NCBI GenBank assembly: GCA_963973455.1 | Contig: CAXAZF010000006.1 | Span: forward strand, 156,406 to 220,405 | Source: Marixanthomonas sp002364245 | Lineage (GTDB): Bacteria; Bacteroidota; Bacteroidia; Flavobacteriales; Flavobacteriaceae | DNA: 64,000 bases | Reading direction: 5' to 3' | Shown: positions 15,936-24,983 of the stretch, piece after piece | Layout of the letters: every line of letters starts with the position of its first letter | How positions within the stretch are numbered: position 1 is the first letter of the stretch | Notes under the pieces: generated by a model | What the model saw: only the letters and a program-made list of their open reading frames with translations | What the model was told of the DNA's origin: nothing | The model's database searches: none | Made by a program: the position numbers and the translations under genes

Positions 15936-17843
15936 ATGCGAAAACTTATTGCCCTAAGTGTAGTTATTTTATCTACTGTTTCCGTTTATACGCAAGAAGC
16001 ACAATATTCTGTTGCGGCGTTACTGCCAAACCTAACAAAAAATGCCAATAGCGTATTATTGGATGAAAAAATAGAAATAGATATTACCAAAAATGACCGG
16101 ATGATTTATAAAAATCATAGAGCCGTTATGGTATTAAATAAAAAAGGCAACAGCAATGTAGATGCCTATGCGCATTATGATGATGACGCTAAAGTAAAAG
16201 ACATAGAGGCATGGGTATACGATGCTATGGGGAATGAACTGGAACATTTTAAAGAACGGGACTTTAAGGATATAAGTGCCTCAGATGGTTTTTCAATTTA
16301 TAATGACGATAGAGTGTTATATTTAAATTACACCCCAACTACATATCCTTATACGTTGGTCTTCGAGTCGGTTACCCAAAGTAATACCACCGCGCACATA
16401 CCAAGTTGGTTTCCGCTCGGAGGTTATTACACGGCTACAAAAAATAGTGAGTACACCGTTAAATATAATCCTTCCAACAAACCTAAGGTTTTAAAAAACA
16501 ATCTTGAAGGGTATGATATTTCAGTTTCTGAAACTCCAGAATCTTTTATTTGTAAAGCCGAAAATTTAGAAGCAATTAAACGGGAAGCATATAGTCCTTC
16601 ATACCGAAATATTTTACCGCATGTAAAGTTTGCTCTTAATAATTTTTACCTAAAAGGTGTTCCTGGTTATGGAAAAGACTGGAATGAATTTGGTGCTTGG
16701 ATGGACAAAACACTTTTAACGGGTGTAAGTGAACTATCCCCAGCAACCGTTGCCAGGGCTAAACAATTGGTAGCCGGCGAAACAACCAATATAGGGAAAG
16801 CCAAAAAAATTTATGAATACCTTCAAAAAAAAGTGCGTTACATAAGTGTACAGATTGGGATTGGTGGCTGGAAACCCATGTTGGCAGAAGATGTTGATAA
16901 GTTAAGTTATGGTGACTGTAAAGCATTAACAAATTACACAAAAGCCCTACTGGATATTGTAGGCGTACCTTCCTATTACACTGTCTTATATGCCGGAGAT
17001 GAAGAAGTAGACTTCGACCCTGATTTTGCTGGAATACAGGGTAATCATGCCATTTTGGGCATACCGGATGGAGATGATATTGTTTGGTTGGAATGTACTA
17101 GCCAAGACACCCCTTTTGGATACGGCGGAAATTTTAGCGACGACCGGGATGTATTGATTGTTACACCAGAAGGAGGTAAAATTGTACACACAAAAGCTTA
17201 TACATTTAAGGATAATGTTAAAAAACATACAGCAACCATCACCATCAACCCCTCCGGTGCTGTACAAGCAAATTTTAAAGGAACTTATACAGGTTTAGCA
17301 TACGATGATAAATACAGACTTGGCAACCTTGATGCTGATGACCTAGAAAAACAGTTTAAAAACAGATGGTCATATATAAATGGATTTAATATTGAAAACA
17401 CTAAACTAAATAACAACAAAGATGAAATATTGTTTTCCGAAGAACTTTCAATTAACATGCCGAGCTATTGTTCTTCTATAGGCAATGATTTGCTTTTTGG
17501 CCTTAACGTTTTTTCGCAATCGGTTTCCGTACCGCCACGGTTTCCAGATCGAAAACAAAAACTTAGAATAGCTGAAGGTTTTACTGAAACCGATACGCTA
17601 ACAATAAACATTCCCGAAACCCTCAATATCGACAGTCTCCCTAAAGCGGTAAGCATTGAAAATAAATTTGGAAGCTACGCATTTTCAGTTTCAAAAATTT
17701 CAGAAAACACTATTGAATACAAGCGTACTTTTATTTTAAAAAAAGGAACCTTTCCCGCTTCAGACTATAAAAATTACCGGTCCTTTTTACGAAGGGTCTC
17801 TAAAATGGACCAATCAAAAATTTTATTAAATCAAAACACCTAA
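15936..17843 (+). CDS. DUF3857 / transglutaminase-like exported protein, active-site residues present
   Basis: 635 aa with a signal peptide (MRKLIALSVVILSTVSVYTQ) and start ATG at 15936. An N-terminal DUF3857 beta domain (about 50-220) is followed by a transglutaminase-like papain-fold core. The catalytic-type Cys is in YGDCKALTNYTKALLD, the His in GNHAILGIP, and an acidic residue follows in VWLECTSQ. A C-terminal beta domain completes it. The physiological role of this family is not established. It is adjacent to a paralog at 17860 that lacks the Cys and His. Confidence 0.88.
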   Translation: MRKLIALSVVILSTVSVYTQEAQYSVAALLPNLTKNANSVLLDEKIEIDITKNDRMIYKNHRAVMVLNKKGNSNVDAYAHYDDDAKVKDIEAWVYDAMGNELEHFKERDFKDISASDGFSIYNDDRVLYLNYTPTTYPYTLVFESVTQSNTTAHIPSWFPLGGYYTATKNSEYTVKYNPSNKPKVLKNNLEGYDISVSETPESFICKAENLEAIKREAYSPSYRNILPHVKFALNNFYLKGVPGYGKDWNEFGAWMDKTLLTGVSELSPATVARAKQLVAGETTNIGKAKKIYEYLQKKVRYISVQIGIGGWKPMLAEDVDKLSYGDCKALTNYTKALLDIVGVPSYYTVLYAGDEEVDFDPDFAGIQGNHAILGIPDGDDIVWLECTSQDTPFGYGGNFSDDRDVLIVTPEGGKIVHTKAYTFKDNVKKHTATITINPSGAVQANFKGTYTGLAYDDKYRLGNLDADDLEKQFKNRWSYINGFNIENTKLNNNKDEILFSEELSINMPSYCSSIGNDLLFGLNVFSQSVSVPPRFPDRKQKLRIAEGFTETDTLTINIPETLNIDSLPKAVSIENKFGSYAFSVSKISENTIEYKRTFILKKGTFPASDYKNYRSFLRRVSKMDQSKILLNQNT

Positions 17844-17859
17844 CCATTACTTTATACTT

Positions 17860-19881
17860 ATGAAATTTATTTTTACCCTTATCATTGCATTATTTTGTTT
17901 TCAATTTGGTTTTTCACAAGATTACAGGTTTGGAAAAGTCTCAAAAGAAGAACTACTAGAAAGACAACACCCAACAGATTCTACTGCCGATGCTGCTATT
18001 TTATACAGAGAAACAAAAACGCGGTTTGAATATACCGAGTCAGATGATTTTTTCACGCTAACCGATGTATATGAGCGTGTAAAAATTTATAACAAAGATG
18101 GATTTGATTGGGCAAATAAAACTATAAAACTCTATCAAACCAGCGGAAGTGCTGACGAAAAAATTACCGGCTTAAAAGGTTACACTTACTTTATGGACGG
18201 AAATAAAATAAAAGACGAAAGATTACGCAACAATGGTATTTTTGAAGAAGAATCTAGCGAGTTTTTAGAACTTACAAAATTTACCATGCCCGCCCTTACC
18301 GAAGGTTGTGTAATTGAATATAAATACACGATTAAATCTCCATTTATAACAAACATAGATGCGTATAGGTTTCAGGAACAAATCCCGATAAACCAAGTAG
18401 AAATGCGTTTTGCAGTACCGGAGTACTTTAATTATAAAATGCACCAAAAAGGATGGGTTCCCTTTAAAATTGATGAGCAAAAAAGACCTCGCACCATTAA
18501 TTTTTATTACACAACTCCAGCAGATCCTGGTATAGGTGGCACTGGACTTCCTTCAAAAGAAAGTACCCAAATAGACCTTTTAGAAAGTATATATGAAGTG
18601 AGCCTTAGCAATGTACCTGCATTATACGATGAAGCATTTTCAGGGAATATAGATAATTATAGTACTTCTTTAAAATTTGAACTTTCCTATGTTGATTACC
18701 CAGGTTCTCCATTAAAAATGTTTACAACCACTTGGGAGGATGTTTCAAAATCGATCTATGAAACTAATGCTTTTGGCGATCAGTTAAAACGGGACAATTA
18801 TTTTGATGATGATATAGACCAACTTTTAAGTGGCGTTAGCAATCCTACTGAAAAAATGATAAAAATATATGAGTTTGTAAAGCAAAAAATGAACTGGAAT
18901 AAATTCGTTGGCCTTTACGCTCAAGAAGGAACTAAAAATGCTTATAAGAAAGGATCGGGTAATGCTGCGGACATTAACTTACTATTGGTTGCGATGCTTC
19001 GCTATGCAGGCCTTAACGCCAATCCAGTGTTGGTCAGCACAAAGTCACATGGGATTCCGCTGTTTCCTACACGCAACGGGTTTGATTATGTAATCGCTGC
19101 TGTTGAAAACGGCAATAGCGTAGTGCTTTTTGATGCTACTATTAAAGAAGGAGAACCTAATGTGTTACAGCCAGAATTATTAAACTGGCAAGGTAGGATT
19201 GTTCGGGAAGACCGCAGTTCTTCATGGGTTTCTTTATACCCATCTAAACACGCCGTGCAAAGCACGATGATGAATTTAAAAATCAATAAAGAGGATTATT
19301 CCATCAAAGGATCTACACAAAACCGATTTACGGGTCATTATGCTTTAAGTCAACGTAAAAGCTTTATAAACGTTAAAGAAGAAGATATCCGTAAAAAACT
19401 GGAAGAAAACAGTGGAGAGACCGAAATTTCAAATATTACCTTTGAAAATTTAAAAAAACTGTACCAACCCGTTTCATTAAAATATGATTTTGAAAACTTT
19501 GATGCCGTTGAAGAAATAGGCGGTAAATTATACTTTTCTCCATTATTGTTTTTAGCTATGGACGAAAATCCATTCAAATTAAATGAACGCAATTACCCTA
19601 TTGATTTCAATTACCCTATAAAAGACAGATACATAGTTACTGTTGATATCCCTGAAGGCTATACGGTAGAATCTGTTCCCGAAAGTGCCGCTTTTACATT
19701 GGGCGAAAACTTTGGAATATTTAAATATATCATCAATAATGTGGGTGGAAAACTGCAAATATCGGCAGAGTTTGCTTTAAACAAAGCCGTTATGCCCGCT
19801 CAGGATTATGCCAACATTAAACAGTTCTTTAAATTAATGATCGATAAAGAGCATGAGAAGGTGGTGCTTACTAAAGCGTAA
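17860..19881 (+). CDS. DUF3857 / transglutaminase-like exported protein, catalytic residues lost
   Basis: 673 aa with a signal peptide (MKFIFTLIIALFCFQFGFSQ) and the same domain order as its upstream neighbour, from which it is separated by 16 bp. In the papain-like core the position of the catalytic Cys reads GSGNAADINLLLVAML (Ala instead of Cys), and the His position reads GFDYVIAAV (Tyr). It is therefore probably not an enzyme and may act as a binding or partner protein. The fold markers around the lost residues are well kept, so this is not simple decay. Confidence 0.87.
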   Translation: MKFIFTLIIALFCFQFGFSQDYRFGKVSKEELLERQHPTDSTADAAILYRETKTRFEYTESDDFFTLTDVYERVKIYNKDGFDWANKTIKLYQTSGSADEKITGLKGYTYFMDGNKIKDERLRNNGIFEEESSEFLELTKFTMPALTEGCVIEYKYTIKSPFITNIDAYRFQEQIPINQVEMRFAVPEYFNYKMHQKGWVPFKIDEQKRPRTINFYYTTPADPGIGGTGLPSKESTQIDLLESIYEVSLSNVPALYDEAFSGNIDNYSTSLKFELSYVDYPGSPLKMFTTTWEDVSKSIYETNAFGDQLKRDNYFDDDIDQLLSGVSNPTEKMIKIYEFVKQKMNWNKFVGLYAQEGTKNAYKKGSGNAADINLLLVAMLRYAGLNANPVLVSTKSHGIPLFPTRNGFDYVIAAVENGNSVVLFDATIKEGEPNVLQPELLNWQGRIVREDRSSSWVSLYPSKHAVQSTMMNLKINKEDYSIKGSTQNRFTGHYALSQRKSFINVKEEDIRKKLEENSGETEISNITFENLKKLYQPVSLKYDFENFDAVEEIGGKLYFSPLLFLAMDENPFKLNERNYPIDFNYPIKDRYIVTVDIPEGYTVESVPESAAFTLGENFGIFKYIINNVGGKLQISAEFALNKAVMPAQDYANIKQFFKLMIDKEHEKVVLTKA

Positions 19882-19951
19882 GGCTCGTTAAAAGTTTTGG
19901 GTTATTGAACTGCAAAGTAAACAGAAATTAATAGCTTAATAAAACCTATCG

Positions 19952-19996
19952 CTATTGTGTCTTTTTAAATAGGGAACCTGTAAAAAAACACAATAG
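19952..19996. repeat. Long imperfect inverted repeat (hairpin)
   Basis: Arms CTATTGTGTcTTTTTA (19952-19967) and TAAAAAaACACAATAG (19981-19996) pair over 16 positions with one mismatch, enclosing the loop AATAGGGAACCTG, in which AGG/CCT could pair further. It lies between the second DUF3857 gene and mazG. No U-tract follows on either strand outside the stem, so it is not a textbook terminator. It may be an RNA 3'-end or stability element. Confidence 0.6.
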
Positions 19997-20051
19997 GACT
20001 ATGTACATGAAATTGAATGGTAATTTGTCACTAAACTCAATGAAATTGAAG

Positions 20052-20059
20052 TATTTTTG
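20052..20059 (+). promoter_or_regulatory. -7 box upstream of the mazG-like gene
   Basis: TATTTTTG matches TAnnTTTG, 17 bp before the ATG at 20077. A TTTG at 20024-20027 is 24 bp upstream and could serve as the -33 element. This promoter would drive mazG, the small membrane protein and aroA. Confidence 0.45.
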
Positions 20060-20076
20060 AATAAAAACACAACCCA

Positions 20077-20403
20077 ATGAACATTGAAAATGCACAACAA
20101 GCAGTTGACGAATGGATCAAGGAACACGGTGTACGTTATTTTAACGAACTCACCAATATGGCACAACTTACCGAAGAAGTAGGTGAAGTAGCCCGCATTA
20201 TCGCTCGCCGATATGGAGAGCAAAGTGAAAAGGAAAGCGATAAAGACAAAGATTTGGGCGAAGAACTGGCAGATGTGCTTTTTGTAGTGCTGTGCCTGGC
20301 AAACCAAACCGGAGTAAACCTTGAAGATGCGTTCCATAAAAAACTCGATATAAAAACCAAGCGCGATCACGACCGTCATCACAACAACGATAAATTAAAA
20401 TAA
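20077..20403 (+). CDS. MazG-like nucleotide pyrophosphohydrolase
   Basis: 108-aa single-domain all-alpha NTP pyrophosphatase of the MazG superfamily, which hydrolyses (d)NTPs to monophosphates and pyrophosphate. The metal-binding motif EEVGEVAR (E33, E34, E37) and the second EELADVLFVVL motif are intact. The linker between them is charged (EQSEKESDKDKD). The stop codon overlaps the ATG of the next gene (TAATG). Confidence 0.88.
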   Translation: MNIENAQQAVDEWIKEHGVRYFNELTNMAQLTEEVGEVARIIARRYGEQSEKESDKDKDLGEELADVLFVVLCLANQTGVNLEDAFHKKLDIKTKRDHDRHHNNDKLK

Positions 20404-20630
20404 TGTTCAAACAAATAATAAACCACAAAGGGTTTTGGCGATCCGTTCTATTTTTAGGACTGGCATTTGTAGTTGTGTTTATCTTTATTAAATGGGCCTT
20501 CGAAGGGTTTAGTGCTAATTTTTTTGATGAACGCAACCCTTATTTATTAATAGGCGGAAGTTTATTGGCAGGTTTGATATATGGTTTTTTTATAACATAT
20601 GGAAAGTTTAAAAACAAATTGAAACAGTAA
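20403..20630 (+). CDS. Small two-helix membrane protein
   Basis: 75 aa with two hydrophobic segments (about 12-31, FWRSVLFLGLAFVVVFIFIK, and about 46-66, YLLIGGSLLAGLIYGFFITY) separated by a loop, and lysine-rich ends. I do not recognise a functional family. It is coupled to the mazG-like gene by a one-base overlap and is followed 10 bp later by aroA, so it is clearly an operon member. Confidence 0.78.
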   Translation: MFKQIINHKGFWRSVLFLGLAFVVVFIFIKWAFEGFSANFFDERNPYLLIGGSLLAGLIYGFFITYGKFKNKLKQ

Positions 20631-20640
20631 ACTGCATTTC

Positions 20641-21873
20641 ATGAAAGCTGTACTCACAAGCAAAAACACCAAAGAGCTTTCGGCCACCATTCAAGTTTCA
20701 GGCTCTAAGAGTGAATCCAACCGCTTATTGATATTGCAATCCCTTTTCCCTAATCTTAAAACTGAAAACCTTTCGGAAAGTGATGACACAATGGTGCTGC
20801 AAAAAGCATTGTTATCAAATCAAGGCGAAGTGGATATTCACCATGCTGGTACCGCCATGCGGTTTTTAACAGCCTTTTTTGCAAGTCAGCAAGATGCTTC
20901 GGTTGTATTAACGGGTAGTGAACGCATGCAACAACGCCCTATTAAAATTTTGGTAGATGCTTTACGGGATTTAGGCGCAGATATTAACTATCTTAAAACC
21001 GAAGGCTATCCACCCATTGCCATTTCAGGTAAAAAAATAATAAAAAATACTGTTAAAATTGCTGCCAATGTAAGCAGTCAATATATTTCGGCTTTATTAT
21101 TAATAGCACCTTCTTTACAAAATGGGTTAACCATTAACATTGAAGATAAAATCACATCAGCTCCATATCTTCAAATGACAGCTGCGTTGCTTCAAAAGAT
21201 TGGTGTGCCGTGTATTTTTTCAGAAAATAAGATTGAAGTGAGCCCTATTTCAGAAATTGATGATATTGTGGTTTTAATAGAATCTGACTGGAGTTCGGCG
21301 TCCTATTTTTATAGTATCGCAGCACTTTCCGAAGCATCGACCATAACTCTAAGGGGCTATTTTAAAAATAGTTTACAAGGCGACTCTATCTTGGCAACCA
21401 TTTATGATACGATGGGTGTCACCACACACTATAATGAAAAAGATGCATCCATCACCCTTTCAAAAAACAACAAACCAATTGCCGATCACGTATTACTAAA
21501 TCTTGCCGATGCACCAGATATTGCACAAACTATTGCCGTAACCTGCTTTGGGCTGGGGCTGGGCTGCAAATTAACTGGGTTGCATACCTTAAAAATAAAA
21601 GAAACAGATAGATTGCTTGCTTTACAAACCGAATTAAAAAAATTAGGAGCCAAGATTTCAGTCAGTAATGACACTTTAGAATTAATGGTTTCAAAAAACA
21701 TTAAAGAAAACGTAACCATAGAAACCTATAACGATCACCGTATGGCAATGGCTTTCGCCCCTTTGGCATTAAAAAAACCTATTAAAATTAATGATGCCGG
21801 GGTGGTTTCAAAATCGTTTCCCACCTACTGGGAAGACATCCAAAAAACCGGCTTAAACGTAGATTTTAAATAA
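20641..21873 (+). CDS. aroA: 3-phosphoshikimate 1-carboxyvinyltransferase (EPSP synthase)
   Basis: Shikimate-pathway enzyme that joins PEP to shikimate-3-phosphate. It is 410 aa, slightly short but with all blocks: SGSKSESNRLL (catalytic/binding Lys, about residues 20-30), HAGTAMRFL, QRPIKILVDALRDLGA, SDWSSASYF, a LADAPDIAQT aspartate and NDHRMAMAFA near the C-terminus. It provides chorismate for the aroG/pheA branch elsewhere in the window. The start ATG at 20641 is 10 bp after the preceding stop. Confidence 0.93.
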   Translation: MKAVLTSKNTKELSATIQVSGSKSESNRLLILQSLFPNLKTENLSESDDTMVLQKALLSNQGEVDIHHAGTAMRFLTAFFASQQDASVVLTGSERMQQRPIKILVDALRDLGADINYLKTEGYPPIAISGKKIIKNTVKIAANVSSQYISALLLIAPSLQNGLTINIEDKITSAPYLQMTAALLQKIGVPCIFSENKIEVSPISEIDDIVVLIESDWSSASYFYSIAALSEASTITLRGYFKNSLQGDSILATIYDTMGVTTHYNEKDASITLSKNNKPIADHVLLNLADAPDIAQTIAVTCFGLGLGCKLTGLHTLKIKETDRLLALQTELKKLGAKISVSNDTLELMVSKNIKENVTIETYNDHRMAMAFAPLALKKPIKINDAGVVSKSFPTYWEDIQKTGLNVDFK

Positions 21874-21888
21874 TAATTGCTTATTTAC

Positions 21889-21920
21889 TTGACAACCCCT
21901 ATGTTGAGGTTGTATATTTG
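21889..21920 (+). promoter_or_regulatory. Promoter of queA
   Basis: TTG at 21889-21891 and TATATTTG at 21913-21920, 21 bp apart, match the Bacteroidota TTG / TAnnTTTG promoter pattern. The start codon lies 30-36 bp downstream. Confidence 0.7.
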
Positions 21921-21955
21921 CAACTTTTCAAGACAAAACACCACTTTTTATGGGA

Positions 21956-23005
21956 ATGAAACTTTCTAATTTCAATTTCGACTTACCAGACGAATTATTA
22001 GCAGAATATCCAGCATCTAACCGTGATGAAGCCAGGTTAATGGTTTTAAACCGAAAAGAGAAGACCATTGAGCATAAAATGTTCAAGGATCTCATCGATT
22101 ATTTTGAAGAAGACGATGTATTGGTACTTAACAACACCAAGGTTTTTCCGGCACGATTATTTGGTAATAAAGAAAAAACAGGAGCACGTATCGAGGTTTT
22201 CTTGTTACGCGAACTGAACCCAGAAACCCGTCTTTGGGATGTTTTGGTAGATCCTGCCCGTAAAATTAGAATAGGAAACAAGTTATATTTTGGCGAAGAC
22301 GAATCGTTGGTAGCTGAGGTAATTGACAATACAACCTCACGAGGACGTACACTTCGTTTCTTGTTTGATGGTTCGTATGAAGAATTCAGAAATAAATTAA
22401 CAGAGTTAGGCGAAACACCATTGCCAAAATACATTAAAAGGGATGTGGAACCGGAAGATGCGGAGCGCTACCAAACAATCTTCGCCAAAGAAGAAGGAGC
22501 TGTTGCAGCACCAACCGCTGGATTGCATTTCTCAAAGCATTTGTTAAAACGCCTTGAAATAAAAGGTGTTAACTTTGCTGAAGTAACCCTTCACGTCGGT
22601 TTAGGAACTTTTAGCCCAGTTGAGGTGGAAGATCTTTCAAAACATAAAATGGACTCTGAAGAGATTGTATTACCACAAAGTTCAGTAGATACCATTAATA
22701 CTGGAATCAACAGAAAAAAACGCGTTTGTGCCGTGGGGACAACTGTAATGCGTGCGTTAGAGAGTTCGGTATCGTCAAACCTTATGCTAAATCCCTATTC
22801 AGGCTGGACTAATAAATTTATTTTTCCTCCATACGATTTTAGTATAGCAAACTGTATGGTGACCAATTTTCATACACCGAAATCTACACTATTAATGATG
22901 GTTTCTGCCTTTGCCGGTCACGATTTTATGAAAGAGGCCTATGCCGAAGCCGTAAAAGAAAAATATAGGTTTTACACCTATGGCGATGCAATGCTCATTA
23001 TTTAA
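21956..23005 (+). CDS. queA: S-adenosylmethionine:tRNA ribosyltransferase-isomerase
   Basis: Transfers and isomerises the ribosyl group of SAM onto 7-aminomethyl-deazaguanine in tRNA during queuosine synthesis. Conserved blocks include FNFDLPDELLAEYPA, VLNNTKVFPARL, TAGLHFS, ALNV-type VTLHVGLGTFSPV and VTNFHTPKSTLLMMVSAFAG. I use the ATG at 21956 (MKLSNFNF), giving 349 aa. An ATG two codons upstream (21950) is equally possible. It has its own promoter and an intrinsic terminator. Confidence 0.95.
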   Translation: MKLSNFNFDLPDELLAEYPASNRDEARLMVLNRKEKTIEHKMFKDLIDYFEEDDVLVLNNTKVFPARLFGNKEKTGARIEVFLLRELNPETRLWDVLVDPARKIRIGNKLYFGEDESLVAEVIDNTTSRGRTLRFLFDGSYEEFRNKLTELGETPLPKYIKRDVEPEDAERYQTIFAKEEGAVAAPTAGLHFSKHLLKRLEIKGVNFAEVTLHVGLGTFSPVEVEDLSKHKMDSEEIVLPQSSVDTINTGINRKKRVCAVGTTVMRALESSVSSNLMLNPYSGWTNKFIFPPYDFSIANCMVTNFHTPKSTLLMMVSAFAGHDFMKEAYAEAVKEKYRFYTYGDAMLII

Positions 23006-23026
23006 TAAAATAAAAACACTACTTTC

Positions 23027-23061
23027 AAAAAAAATCCTGACTTTACATCAGGATTTTTTTT
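23027..23061 (+). terminator. Intrinsic terminator of queA
   Basis: AAAAAAAATCCTGA and TCAGGATTTTTTTT pair around the loop CTTTACA. The GC-containing stem TCCTGA/TCAGGA is followed by eight T. The A-run on the other side makes it potentially bidirectional. Confidence 0.88.
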
Positions 23062-23142
23062 GTTTTCTGTTAAAGAGAATTTTCTGTTTACAAAATAAAA
23101 AAGTATCTTGTAGTATTCTATTCGCATCAATATCAAGAGCGT

Positions 23143-24801
23143 ATGAAAAAAATTACTTTTTTCTTCTTTTTCATTTTTTCTATTTCCACGGTGTTTTCCC
23201 AAAAAACTACCCAGAACACCCCTATTAGCTGGCATTTAAAAAATACCGATGATGTTACTACCATAAACCTTCCTCCTCTGGATCTTGAGACCCTACAGCA
23301 TGAAGATAGTATAAACGATCACGATAAAAGTCTTCCTTGGCGATATGGTGTTAAACGAAGTTTAAAATTAGATATTCATAAAGATGGGACCGTTACTCGC
23401 TTGGATAATGGGGCTAAATTATGGCGCATTGTCATCAATTCACCAAATGCTGTTAATTTGAGTATTAATTTTGATGATTTTTACATACCTAATGGTGCTA
23501 AACTCTTTATATATAATGACGACAGAACCGATGTTTTACTTCCTTTAACAACCAACCAGAACCGTAATAACCAAAAACTGGGATCTTGGTTTGTAAATGG
23601 CGATAAAATTTGGATTGAATATTTTGAACCCGCATCTGTGCACGAAGAAGTGCTTTTAAATATAAGCAGTATCATCCATGGCTACCGAATGGGCCAAGTG
23701 GAGCGATATGTTGATGGAACACGTGGGTTAAACGATTCAGGAGATTGTAACTATGACGTTAATTGTCCAATTGGTGAAGACTTTGACAATCAAAAGGATA
23801 TTCTAAAAAAAGCGGTTGCTTTACTTAATTTAGGAAACGGCTATTTATGTTCCGCGGTTCTTATTAACAACACTAACAAAGACAAAACTCCTTATTTACT
23901 TACAGGAAATCATTGTCTAGACAATAGCGATCCCGCCTTTTGGTCCATTAGATTTAACTGGATGAGTCCAAGCCCTATTTGTGGGGAAGATGAACCGAGC
24001 CCAGATCTTCAAACTAATTTTACAATGAGCGGTGCTGAACTAAAAGCATCTAATACATTAAGTGATTTTGCATTGGTAGAGTTGTACAATAAGATTCCTT
24101 CTTCTTGGGACGTTGCTTTTGCTGGTTGGGATATAACTGATGAATTACCTCAATTTGAAGTAGGAATTCATCATCCTAATGGGGATATTATGAAAATATG
24201 CCGAGACAATTCAGGAGCGATCCATGAAACTGCAAACGGCACCGAAGTATGGCTGGTCGGTGGTGTATCTGTTGGCGAAGGAAATGGGTGGGAAATAGGA
24301 ACGACTGAAAGTGGTTCGTCTGGTTCGCCATTGTTTAACCAAGACGGAAAGATTATTGGGCAGTTATATGCCGGCAATTCATCTTGTAATGGATTGGAAA
24401 ACAATAATGATTATGACATCTACGGAAGATTAGCTGTTTCTTGGGAGGCAGGTTTAACCCCTGAAAATCGACTTAAAGAATGGTTGGATCCTAATCAAAC
24501 AGGGCAAACCCAACTAGAAACCATACAAAACCTGCTGAACGTTCCGGATTTTGATATTACAGGAGAGTTAAAAATATACCCCAACCCAGCTTCTGAAACC
24601 ATTACAGTAATGAACAGCCGCTACCCTAACCTATCGTATCATTTTTATAGCATAACGGGTCAACAAATAAGTCACGGATCTGTCTCTAGTACTATGAACA
24701 CCATTTCGGTAGCTCAGGCTGCTGAAGGTATGTACTTTTTACAATTGACAGATTTAGACTCTAATTCCAGTATAACCAAAAAGATAATTGTTAGTAGGTA
24801 A
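23143..24801 (+). CDS. Secreted trypsin-like serine protease with type IX secretion sorting domain
   Basis: 552 aa. A signal peptide (MKKITFFFFFIFSISTVFSQ), an N-terminal beta/propeptide region (about 50-190), and then an S1-type protease domain resembling bacterial lysyl endopeptidases. The triad is His in LLTGNHCLDN, Asp in LSDFALVEL and Ser in GTTESGSSGSPLFNQDG. Cysteines around the His suggest disulfides. The last ~80 residues form a type IX secretion C-terminal domain (KIYPNPASETITV ... GMYFLQL ... KKIIVSR). It is predicted to be secreted or attached to the cell surface. Cleavage specificity is not provable here. Confidence 0.88.
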   Translation: MKKITFFFFFIFSISTVFSQKTTQNTPISWHLKNTDDVTTINLPPLDLETLQHEDSINDHDKSLPWRYGVKRSLKLDIHKDGTVTRLDNGAKLWRIVINSPNAVNLSINFDDFYIPNGAKLFIYNDDRTDVLLPLTTNQNRNNQKLGSWFVNGDKIWIEYFEPASVHEEVLLNISSIIHGYRMGQVERYVDGTRGLNDSGDCNYDVNCPIGEDFDNQKDILKKAVALLNLGNGYLCSAVLINNTNKDKTPYLLTGNHCLDNSDPAFWSIRFNWMSPSPICGEDEPSPDLQTNFTMSGAELKASNTLSDFALVELYNKIPSSWDVAFAGWDITDELPQFEVGIHHPNGDIMKICRDNSGAIHETANGTEVWLVGGVSVGEGNGWEIGTTESGSSGSPLFNQDGKIIGQLYAGNSSCNGLENNNDYDIYGRLAVSWEAGLTPENRLKEWLDPNQTGQTQLETIQNLLNVPDFDITGELKIYPNPASETITVMNSRYPNLSYHFYSITGQQISHGSVSSTMNTISVAQAAEGMYFLQLTDLDSNSSITKKIIVSR

Positions 24802-24983
24802 TTTTTTAATTGGTCTTTACTGTTATTGCAACTCTAAGAAGACTTCATCGAATATCTTTTAACTCCTGCTTCAAATTAAGATTTAAAATTCAGTTGTCTT
24901 ACCGCAAAGCTTTCTAACATCTAAACATAAATAGTTCTTAAACGTTCTAAAAACAAATTTCTATACCTTAATTTTGCCATCTT

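Noticed and set aside
20198..20536. Minus-strand ORFs across mazG and the small membrane gene
   Set aside because: They are antisense to two coupled real genes. Their composition is odd (Ser/Arg-rich) and they have no recognisable motif.
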